Source of the DNA: Coleofasciculaceae cyanobacterium
GTDB taxonomy: Bacteria; Cyanobacteriota; Cyanobacteriia; Cyanobacteriales; Xenococcaceae
Assembly: GCA_036703275.1 (NCBI GenBank)
Contig: DATNPK010000111.1
Location: 186,001-250,000, forward strand
Reading direction: 5' to 3'
Length of the DNA stretch: 64,000 bases
Below, piece by piece: positions 52,192 through 60,146 of the stretch. Below the pieces are notes generated by a model, which saw only the letters and a program-made list of their open reading frames with translations, searched no databases and was not told where the DNA came from. Numbering within the stretch: position 1 is the first letter of the stretch; the number at the start of each line of letters is the position of its first letter. Both the position numbers and the translations under genes were made by a program.

Positions 52192-53010
52192 ATGAAGTCA
52201 TATCTTGCCGCCGCTGTTCAAATGACCAGCAAACCAGACCTCGCGAAAAACTTGATCCAAGCAGAGGAATTAATCGAACTAGCAGTACGCCAAGGGGCAG
52301 AATTAGTTAGCCTACCAGAGAATTTTGCTTTCTTGGGCAAAGAAGTCGATAAAGTGGCACAAGCAAAAGAAATTGCGCTAAAAAGCGAGCAGTTTCTCAA
52401 AAAAATGGCGCAGAGATTTCAAATCACGATTTTGGGTGGTGGCTTCCCCGTGCCAGTCGCCGACAATGCTGATAAAGCTTACAATACCGCAGTCTTAATT
52501 ACTCCAGATGGTCAGCAGGTAGCTCACTATCAGAAGGTTCACCTGTTTGACGTAGATGTACCCGACGGCAACACTTATCAAGAATCCAGCACCGTTATGG
52601 CTGGTCAAGAAATTCCCCCTATCTATGAATCAGAAGATATAGGTAAGCTAGGGCTATCGATCTGTTATGACGTTCGCTTTCCCGAATTTTATCGCTATCT
52701 ATCTCGTCAGGGTGCAGATGTGTTGTTTATTCCTGCTGCCTTTACTGCCTACACGGGAAAAGACCACTGGCAAATATTATTACAGGCAAGAGCGATCGAA
52801 AATACTTGTTATGTAATTGCTCCTGCCCAAACAGGAAATCATTATGAGCGTCGCTACACTCATGGTCATGCCATGATTATCGATCCTTGGGGAGTAATTT
52901 TAGCCAATGCAGGAGATGCACCAGGAGTTGCCGTAGCTGAGATAAATCCGCACCGTTTGCAGCAGGTGCGCCAACAAATGCCTTCTTTGCAGCACCGAGT
53001 ATTTGTCTAA
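52192..53010 (+). CDS. Carbon-nitrogen hydrolase (Nit2/NitFhit-type amidase)
   Basis: A 272-residue nitrilase-superfamily protein with the triad Glu43 (SLPENFAFLG), Lys115 (AHYQKVHLFDVDVPDG) and Cys158 (LGLSICYDVRFPEFYR). The sequence pattern fits branch 10/Nit2-like omega-amidases or deaminated-glutathione amidases, suggesting a metabolite-repair role. Substrate not determined. Cytoplasmic. Same direction as cdd, 71 bases later. Confidence 0.9.
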   Translation: MKSYLAAAVQMTSKPDLAKNLIQAEELIELAVRQGAELVSLPENFAFLGKEVDKVAQAKEIALKSEQFLKKMAQRFQITILGGGFPVPVADNADKAYNTAVLITPDGQQVAHYQKVHLFDVDVPDGNTYQESSTVMAGQEIPPIYESEDIGKLGLSICYDVRFPEFYRYLSRQGADVLFIPAAFTAYTGKDHWQILLQARAIENTCYVIAPAQTGNHYERRYTHGHAMIIDPWGVILANAGDAPGVAVAEINPHRLQQVRQQMPSLQHRVFV

Positions 53011-53158
53011 TTTGGTAATTATTTATCCTGACCTTGCTGATTGAAAATATGACGTACACAATAATACTGTTTTTAGTAATCAGTAATCAGTAATTAAGTT
53101 CTTTTACCTACCAATCGATCTAAGATTTAAATATATAATCTTTTAAAGTACTTGCTAT

Positions 53159-55522
53159 ATGGTTAAGTCTCTGCTACCTCCTGCCGATCGAGAACAAGCA
53201 AATATACCCAATTCTCAATCCGAACTAAAAACAGTTGCCCTTGATGTGGGGGGGATGAAGTGTGCTGGTTGTGTCAAAGCTGTTGAGAGGCAGCTAGAGC
53301 AAATGGGGGTAGTATCAGCTTGTGTTAACTTGATTACGGAAGTGGCAGTAGTAGAGTATCAAGCCGAAAGCATCACTCCAGAAGCTTTGGCCCAGAAGTT
53401 GACCAAAACAGGCTTTCCTTCCCAGTTACGAACAAGCGATCGCAGTATTTATCAAATTGCTCAGTCAAATCAAGCAAAACGACAGCAGCAATCTCAACAG
53501 CAAGTTAGGCAGTTAATCACCGCTACGGTATTATTAGTTGTTTCTAGTATCGGTCATCTAGATCATTTAGGGTTACCCACCATCCCCGTACTCAGTAACA
53601 TTTGGGTTCACTTTGCCTTGGCAACGCTGACTTTATTGATTCCAGGGCGAGCGCTTTTAATTGATGGCTGGCGTAGTCTGACTCAAGGAATGCCTAATAT
53701 GAACACCCTGGTGGGTTTAGGAACGAGCAGCGCCTACCTGGCTAGCTGTTTTGCTCTATTTTTACCTAGTTTGGGTTGGGAATGTTTTTTTGATGAACCA
53801 GTAATGCTGCTGGGCTTTATCTTATTGGGGCGTACTTTAGAAGGAAAAGCCCGTAACCGCGCCTCCGCTGCTTTAGAAAAGCTGGTTACTTTGCAACCAC
53901 CTATTGCTCGTTTGGTTGGTAAGCAAGACAACGCTGAAACGATAGAAATTCCCGTACAACAAGTCAAGCCTGGAGAATGGTTACGAGTTTTATCAGGGGA
54001 AAAAATTCCCGTGGATGGAACTATAGTTGAGGGAGAAGCAATTGTCGATGAGGCAATGTTAACTGGGGAATCTATAGCATTAGCCAAGACAGCATCTGAT
54101 GTGGTTCGTGCGGGTACGATTAATCGCTCAGGAGTAATTACTATTGAAGTAACTGGCATTGGTCAAGATACTACCCTAGCTAAGATTATTAACCTGGTAG
54201 AAGACGCTCAGACTCGTAAAGCACCAGTACAAAAGCTAGCTGATACGATCGCGGGTTATTTTGCCTACGGTGTAATGGCGATCGCCAGTTTGACTTTTTT
54301 ATTCTGGTATTTTATTGGTACAAAAGTCTGGGATTCTGTATTAGTAACTGCATCCCATTCTATGCCAATGTCTGCTGATGAGATGGTGACAATGACCTCT
54401 CCGCTTTTGCTCAGTTTAAAACTGGCGATCGCCGTTCTAGTAATTGCCTGTCCTTGCGCCCTCGGTTTAGCTACTCCTACGGCAATTTTAGTTGGTACCA
54501 GCATTGGTGCTGAATCAGGAATTTTAATCAAAGGTGGCGATGTTCTCGAACGCGTGCATAAATTAGATGCAGTAGTTTTTGATAAGACAGGCACGTTAAC
54601 TATTGGCAAGCCTCGTGTTACCGAATGTATTTCTTTAACCGATATTACCTCCGAGAAGTTACTCCAGATAGCCGCCTCAGTCGAACGTGGAAGCAATCAC
54701 CCTCTAGCTCAAGCAATTACCACTGCTGCAAAATCACAAAATTTGGCTTTGCTAAAGACTGCTGAGTTTAATAATGCGCTTGGACAGGGAATGTCTGCTA
54801 AGGTTGCAGGAGAAAAAGTTGATTTAGGTAATCATCAATGGCTGACTAGCCAAGGAATTGCTATTCCCGAACACCATGATTTAAAGGCGCAATCTCTGGC
54901 TCAATCAGGTAAAACAATTATTTATTTAGCTGTTTCAGGCAGCTTACAAGGTTTAATTGCTATAGAAGATAGCCTGCGCCCAGATGCAGTTCAAACTGTT
55001 AAACAATTACAGGCTTTAGGTTTAAACACTGTTTTGCTTACAGGCGATCGCCCAGAAGTGGCTCAGGCGATCGCCAAAAAGCTGAATATTACTGAGGTTT
55101 TCTCACAAGTAAAGCCCGATGAAAAAGCTCAGGTAATTCAGTCTTTACAACAGCAGGCTCGAACAGTAGCGATGATTGGCGACGGAATTAATGATGCCCC
55201 AGCCTTGGCTCAAGCCGACGTTGGGATATCTTTCCAGGGCGGTACAGATGTAGCGATCGCTACTGCTGATATTGTCTTGATGCAAAATCAACTTCAGGAT
55301 GTAATTAAATCAATTGAGCTGAGTCAAGCTACGGTTCACAAGATTAAGCAAAATTTACTCTGGGCTTTGGCTTACAATGTTTTTGCTATTCCCATTGCAG
55401 CAGGTATTTTATTACCTGAGTTTGGATTAGTTTTATCTCCAGTTTGGGCAGCAGTTGCGATGGCATCAAGCTCGTTAATTGTCGTGACCAACTCGCTCCA
55501 GTTAAATTTTCGGCGTTGGTGA
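53159..55522 (+). CDS. Copper-translocating P-type ATPase (CtaA/PacS-like)
   Basis: A 787-residue P1B-type ATPase. An N-terminal heavy-metal domain has the C-x-x-C in GGMKCAGCVKAVERQ. Transmembrane helices are followed by the intramembrane CPC (Cys431-Pro-Cys433), the actuator loop DEAMLTGES, phosphorylation site DKTGT (Asp475) and the hinge MIGDGINDAPALAQADVGIS. The layout fits copper import into thylakoid or export across the plasma membrane (CtaA or PacS). The early segment (CVNLITEVAVVEY) is closer to CtaA by eye, but the two cannot be separated here. Confidence 0.9.
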   Translation: MVKSLLPPADREQANIPNSQSELKTVALDVGGMKCAGCVKAVERQLEQMGVVSACVNLITEVAVVEYQAESITPEALAQKLTKTGFPSQLRTSDRSIYQIAQSNQAKRQQQSQQQVRQLITATVLLVVSSIGHLDHLGLPTIPVLSNIWVHFALATLTLLIPGRALLIDGWRSLTQGMPNMNTLVGLGTSSAYLASCFALFLPSLGWECFFDEPVMLLGFILLGRTLEGKARNRASAALEKLVTLQPPIARLVGKQDNAETIEIPVQQVKPGEWLRVLSGEKIPVDGTIVEGEAIVDEAMLTGESIALAKTASDVVRAGTINRSGVITIEVTGIGQDTTLAKIINLVEDAQTRKAPVQKLADTIAGYFAYGVMAIASLTFLFWYFIGTKVWDSVLVTASHSMPMSADEMVTMTSPLLLSLKLAIAVLVIACPCALGLATPTAILVGTSIGAESGILIKGGDVLERVHKLDAVVFDKTGTLTIGKPRVTECISLTDITSEKLLQIAASVERGSNHPLAQAITTAAKSQNLALLKTAEFNNALGQGMSAKVAGEKVDLGNHQWLTSQGIAIPEHHDLKAQSLAQSGKTIIYLAVSGSLQGLIAIEDSLRPDAVQTVKQLQALGLNTVLLTGDRPEVAQAIAKKLNITEVFSQVKPDEKAQVIQSLQQQARTVAMIGDGINDAPALAQADVGISFQGGTDVAIATADIVLMQNQLQDVIKSIELSQATVHKIKQNLLWALAYNVFAIPIAAGILLPEFGLVLSPVWAAVAMASSSLIVVTNSLQLNFRRW

Positions 55523-55555
55523 TTTGATGTATGACGTACAAAATGCTTCGGTTCG

Positions 55556-55655
55556 TAGCTGCGCAAAGCAAAGCTTTGCCAGTCGTCGTAAGACGACGAT
55601 CTGCCCTAAAGGATTAGTGCCTGGAGGCACGTCCGCGTACGCGCTGCGCTAATAG
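55556..55655. repeat. Mixed palindromic repeat after the copper ATPase
   Basis: Hairpin words GCAAAGCAAAGCTTTGC and CGTCGTAAGACGACG, then GCCCTAAAGGATTAGTGCC, GGAGGCACGTCCGCG and TACGCGCTGCGCTAATAGC. It contains the family A core CCCTAAAGGATTAG. The remaining 55656-55875 has no gene. Confidence 0.7.
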
Positions 55656-55875
55656 CTAATAGCCATTGGTGACAAGTTAAGCAAAAATTGATGTCAACTA
55701 CTACAGATAGTGTCTTACTTATTTTTAAACACTATCTGTAGCACAAATATTAATTAATTAGCGATCGCTTTTAGAAAGTTAAAGTTCATGAAAAATATTT
55801 CAAAAGCTTAAAGCTTAGAGCTTAAAACCGATTGACAAACAACGTAGTGCCTTAACTTGTCACCCATGCTTAAAA

Positions 55876-56943
55876 TCAAGACAAAATGGGACATAAACTA
55901 TCTTCATGGGCAACAATCCAGTGATAAATATCTTTAAAGGTTTGTTCTGGTTTAATTTCAGGTTGCCACTGAGTTTTTTGTTGAATGCGATCGCAATCCG
56001 TAATAAAAAGAGGAATATCACTGGCTCTGTTGGCATCCACTGCTTGAATATCAATTCTGTTCCCTGTAATCTCTTGGCACAGTTGAGTCATTTCTAATAA
56101 AGAAAGATTGCTGGATCTACCGCCACCAACATTGAGAACATCTCCATCAAGCAGAGCGAAATTTTCTAATTGATAGTTAACCAGCCTCAATAAATCTTTA
56201 ATATGCAAAAAGTCTCTTACCTGTTTACCTGTTCCTCCATAACCAATGTATTTGAGAGATTTTTGAAAGTAATGCGCCGCCACCCATAACACTACTACTC
56301 CTTGGTCTACCTTACCCATTTGCCAGGGGCCAGTTAAAACACCACAGCGGTTGATAATTGCCTGAAGACCATATGTCTGGCGATATTCGGCAATTAATAG
56401 CTCTGAGGCGAGCTTAGTTGAGCCATATAAAGATCGATAGCCATTTACGGGAAAGTCTTCCGTAATTCCCGCCCAAGAAACCCCAGAAATTGTTTGAGTC
56501 GCTGCTAGTTCTAATCTTGTAGCATTTTTGACAATATTCAAGGTAGATAAAGGCTCAATCGAGTAGACTCGACTAGTAGACAAAAATATTAGACCAGCAT
56601 TAGTTTTTCTAGCTAGTTCCAATAAATTAATTGTGCCTAGAAGATTGGTTTGCAAAACATACTGGGGTGAACTTTGTCCAGCTAACACCGAAGGTTCAGC
56701 AGCGCAGTCGATAATTACGTCAATACTGAATACATTAGGGTCTAAATCGTCAATAGAACGCACGTCTCCGTGAACAAACTCGATACCTAATGCTTTAAAC
56801 CGAGATAGATTTAATTCAGAACCTCTGCGTCGTAAATTATCAAGACAAATTATCTGCCAGTCGGGATGCAGTTTTTTCAGACCAATTGCCAAAGAACTAC
56901 CTACAAAACCAGCACCTCCTGAAATTAAAATGCGATCGCTCAT
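55876..56943 (-). CDS. NAD-dependent epimerase/dehydratase (CDP-paratose epimerase-like)
   Basis: A 355-residue extended SDR with the Rossmann signature SGGAGFVGSSLA (8-19), DNLRRRGSELNLSRFKALGI, the active-site Ser/Tyr/Lys in FLSTSRVYS ... YRSLYGSTKLASELL, and VGGGRSSNLSLLEM near the C-terminus. The 'DNL.RRGSE.NL.R' block is common in CDP-paratose/tyvelose 2-epimerases, but the family also holds many nucleotide-sugar enzymes. Last gene of the minus-strand glycan block; 12 bases from its upstream neighbour, so probably one operon. Confidence 0.86.
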   Translation of the reverse strand: MSDRILISGGAGFVGSSLAIGLKKLHPDWQIICLDNLRRRGSELNLSRFKALGIEFVHGDVRSIDDLDPNVFSIDVIIDCAAEPSVLAGQSSPQYVLQTNLLGTINLLELARKTNAGLIFLSTSRVYSIEPLSTLNIVKNATRLELAATQTISGVSWAGITEDFPVNGYRSLYGSTKLASELLIAEYRQTYGLQAIINRCGVLTGPWQMGKVDQGVVVLWVAAHYFQKSLKYIGYGGTGKQVRDFLHIKDLLRLVNYQLENFALLDGDVLNVGGGRSSNLSLLEMTQLCQEITGNRIDIQAVDANRASDIPLFITDCDRIQQKTQWQPEIKPEQTFKDIYHWIVAHEDSLCPILS

Positions 56944-56955
56944 AAATTTTTTTTG

Positions 56956-58689
56956 CTAATCGTAATGTTTATTAGTTTGAGTATTTTTTAGGGGATAAGC
57001 TTTCGCATCATTAGTATCAAAAGCCCAGGCCGTTATGCGACTTTGTGGGGGAGGAAATTCTAATGTAGAAAAAGTTTTTTCCCAGGTGAGTTTAATACTT
57101 TTCCGATTGAGTAGTAGTCCCAAAATATCTTTGGTTTTCATGTTTAATGGAGCGATCGCAAAAGCTTTCGGCGGTTGTTCAGAAACTTGATAAGCTAAAA
57201 TTACCGCATCAAATGATGGTCGATCGGATAAGGCAAATGCCCACCCCGAAGCAACATAGCTATCGTCTTGAGTTCGCGTCAAACTAGCAAATTCTCCGTG
57301 GGTTAATAAATTTTCTTGGCTGAGTTTTTGATTGTCTTGCCAGTTAATATCTTGGATTAATTTTGGCTGCAATAAGCCAAGTTGATTGATTTTTTGAGCT
57401 TGTTTTGCCAATTTATTTGGGTTAGGGTAAATATACTCGGCGATACATTCTTTGTCCTCAATAACATTGATGGTAAGCAAACAGGTTTTACCATAAACCC
57501 TTTGGTAATGAGTTTTAGTAAACAGATTAATTCCTAATGCCAAACTGTTTTTATAACTAAGCAGCAACAAGATTGTTAGTAAAGTAGCTATAATGCCTAA
57601 TATTAGCTTGTGTCTGACATGACTTAAAACTATAGCAAATAAATAAATTAGTGTAACTAGTAAATAGGTAGAAAAAGTAATATAGCGAGACGACAAAGCA
57701 AATTCTGTCCCCAAATTCATTCTTCCCGCAGTGATCAAACCTGCACTTAATAAGACATAAAATCCAATTAATAGCCAAGGAAAAGATTGATTAATCAGCT
57801 GAGTATTTCGACGCTGCCGCCATAAATAACCGCAGAAACAAGTAAAAATAATTAAAATTACCCCACCTTTGATTTGACTGTCTAATAAGCTTTGAGAAAA
57901 TAGAGGAGATCCCAGTAAAGCCGTATAATAATTAACTGCCAAAAGAGGATGGGTAATAACTTGGCTCAGGCTGGGTGAATGGGAAGGTTGATGATAATCA
58001 TGTAGGTAAACAGTAAAAAAAGTACTAAATATAGTCAACCAGCCAAAAAATAGCCAGATTTTGCTTACTTTCTTGGGAAACAATTTTAATAATAGAGCGG
58101 GAAAAATAATAATCCAGCATAAAAGACCATTAGCAAAAGAAAAAGTTGCGATCGCCGATAATACCAAGCTAACTATTAACTTGATTATCCTGGGAAGTGA
58201 AGAAAAAATAACGACCAAAGCAGTAGTAATAGCAGCGATCGAAATAAAAGTAATACCTTGAAACCCCCACAGCCAGTTTTCATATTGTTTCGGGCTAAAA
58301 ATCCATAGATTAGCCAAGGAAAAACAAATCAAATGTTGCCAATGATTATTTAGCGTAATCTTGCCCAAACGATAAATATTAAAAGACACCAAACAGGCTA
58401 ATAAAAAAGTTACCAGCATTTCAAATCTGGTATTCCAATTAGTTAGCCGAGCCAAATTTAAAAACACTAAATTAGGAAAAAAAGTTCGGCTCTCATTATG
58501 CTGGCGCATCAACTGTTCCCAAGTTAATTTACCCTGGGAAGCTTCAACAATTAATTTTCCTGGGGTATCCCATTGATCCCAAAAGGGAACATTAACGCTA
58601 TATCGCCAGACTAAAAATCCTAAGAATAAAGGAGATATTATAGCCAACAAACCAAACAAAATTCGCTTCATATTTCTGACAAACAACAA
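56956..58689 (-). CDS. Large polytopic membrane protein, glycosyltransferase-like
   Basis: A 577-residue protein with about ten membrane helices from residue 8 to about 385 and a hydrophilic C-terminal region (about 395-577). The early motif RYSVNVPFWDQWDTPGKLIV and HNESRTFFPNLVFLNLARLT resemble the acidic loop found in GT-C glycosyltransferases (a Asp pair near the first loop), but the motif is not decisive. It lies 12 bases upstream of the epimerase in the same transcript direction. Likely role: membrane glycosyl transfer or polymer assembly; unproven. Confidence 0.68.
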   Translation of the reverse strand: MLFVRNMKRILFGLLAIISPLFLGFLVWRYSVNVPFWDQWDTPGKLIVEASQGKLTWEQLMRQHNESRTFFPNLVFLNLARLTNWNTRFEMLVTFLLACLVSFNIYRLGKITLNNHWQHLICFSLANLWIFSPKQYENWLWGFQGITFISIAAITTALVVIFSSLPRIIKLIVSLVLSAIATFSFANGLLCWIIIFPALLLKLFPKKVSKIWLFFGWLTIFSTFFTVYLHDYHQPSHSPSLSQVITHPLLAVNYYTALLGSPLFSQSLLDSQIKGGVILIIFTCFCGYLWRQRRNTQLINQSFPWLLIGFYVLLSAGLITAGRMNLGTEFALSSRYITFSTYLLVTLIYLFAIVLSHVRHKLILGIIATLLTILLLLSYKNSLALGINLFTKTHYQRVYGKTCLLTINVIEDKECIAEYIYPNPNKLAKQAQKINQLGLLQPKLIQDINWQDNQKLSQENLLTHGEFASLTRTQDDSYVASGWAFALSDRPSFDAVILAYQVSEQPPKAFAIAPLNMKTKDILGLLLNRKSIKLTWEKTFSTLEFPPPQSRITAWAFDTNDAKAYPLKNTQTNKHYD

Positions 58690-58821
58690 CTAACAAACCA
58701 CAATCGATAAATCATCTGTGTTCATCTGCGTTCATCTATGGACATTTATAAAGCAGGATTTAAGGCAAATCATCCTAAATCCAATATTAATAATTAATTA
58801 AGTTGCTCTATACTGATAAAC

Positions 58822-60111
58822 TTACTTTTGAATTAAATTAGCGGTCGTATTTTTTAGCTTGGTTGCTGGCTTCGAGCGAACATAATCACCTCTAGAAAGA
58901 GTTTGTTCAATCAAAGCATACAGCACAATAAATAAATAACGACTGCCCATTTCTTTGATCTTTAATTTAGAAACACCTGTCTGACGATTGCGCCAGGAAA
59001 TAGGAATAGTCACGTAAGAATAGCCGCGAATAATCGACTTGAGGGGCATTTCTACAGTTAGGTTGAAATGATGGGAAATCAAGGGAGAAATCCCCTCAAT
59101 TACTTCACGACGATAAGCTTTAAAAGCATTAGTTGTATCGTTATATTTCAACCCAAACAAAACCTTGATAAATAAATTTGCCAGGCGGTTGATGGTCAAT
59201 TTGTGAGCAGGATAATCAATAATCTTTGCTCCCCCAATAAAGCGTGAACCGAAGACACACTCATATCCTTCTTGTAACTGGTGATAGTATTTTACTAAGT
59301 CATCAGGGGAATCAGAGCTATCTGCCATCACGATCGCCACTGCATCTCCAGCAAAGTTTTCGATACCACAGCGCACGGCAAAACCAAAGCCATTGGGGTA
59401 ATAATTATTTAGATAGCGAACTCGATCGCAATGGGTCGTAATGTCCTGTAAAATTGCTTCTGTGCGATCGCGACTATTATCATTAACTACCAAGATTTCG
59501 TAGGGTATGCTGGCTTCATCAAGGGTTTGACGCAAGGATTCAATAGTTTTAGCAATGCTTCCCTCTTCATTGTAGGCAGGAATAACTATAGAAAAGAGAT
59601 TGATCGCAGAAGGCGCAATTTTAGCTGGTTTACCAGGTTTTTTTTGATGTCGAGAACTTTCTAAACCTTCAGGATAATGAAGATCACTTTCTTGGTGGTT
59701 AAATACTAGGCGATCGCTAATTAAATAGTTAAGCACCGCACTCAGCAAGACTCCAACTACAGTATTTAGTCGATAGTCAACTCCCAGTCGATCTAGCAGA
59801 GGAAATACAATCACAATACGTAGTAAAACTGCTGCTCCTGCGGAAAGATGATAGAGGGGTAACTGCTTAAAAAGTACTTGTTTCGCCCGCCATACACCTC
59901 CTGGCCAAACCCAAATACGATAAACAAAAAAGCTAAAAACTAAAGATAGTTCAATGGCAATAATATTGGCAACGTTACGCAATAGTGGAGTTGCTAAACC
60001 AAGCCATTCAATTAAAACAAAAATCAAAATCAAATTGAAGGCGGCTGCTACACCACCACCAATGAGAAATTTTACTGCTCGCTGCCGCAATAACTTCTTA
60101 ATCAAACCCAT
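58822..60111 (-). CDS. GtrA-like domain fused to GT2 glycosyltransferase
   Basis: A 429-residue fusion. Residues about 10-135 form a GtrA-like four-helix flippase domain (FLIGGGVAAAFNLILIFVLI, then YLISDRLVFN). Residues about 165-420 form a GT2 (polyprenyl-phosphate sugar transferase) domain: FSIVIPAYNEEGSIAKTIES, EILVVNDNSRDRTEAI, VAIVMADSSDSPDD (DxSD in place of DxD), FKAYRREVIEGI. Usual fusions place GtrA after the transferase; here it comes first. It probably makes and flips a polyprenyl-P-sugar donor for the surface glycan block. Confidence 0.88.
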   Translation of the reverse strand: MGLIKKLLRQRAVKFLIGGGVAAAFNLILIFVLIEWLGLATPLLRNVANIIAIELSLVFSFFVYRIWVWPGGVWRAKQVLFKQLPLYHLSAGAAVLLRIVIVFPLLDRLGVDYRLNTVVGVLLSAVLNYLISDRLVFNHQESDLHYPEGLESSRHQKKPGKPAKIAPSAINLFSIVIPAYNEEGSIAKTIESLRQTLDEASIPYEILVVNDNSRDRTEAILQDITTHCDRVRYLNNYYPNGFGFAVRCGIENFAGDAVAIVMADSSDSPDDLVKYYHQLQEGYECVFGSRFIGGAKIIDYPAHKLTINRLANLFIKVLFGLKYNDTTNAFKAYRREVIEGISPLISHHFNLTVEMPLKSIIRGYSYVTIPISWRNRQTGVSKLKIKEMGSRYLFIVLYALIEQTLSRGDYVRSKPATKLKNTTANLIQK

Positions 60112-60146
60112 ATCTCACACCAAAAAAACAACTGTAAACCTATAAT

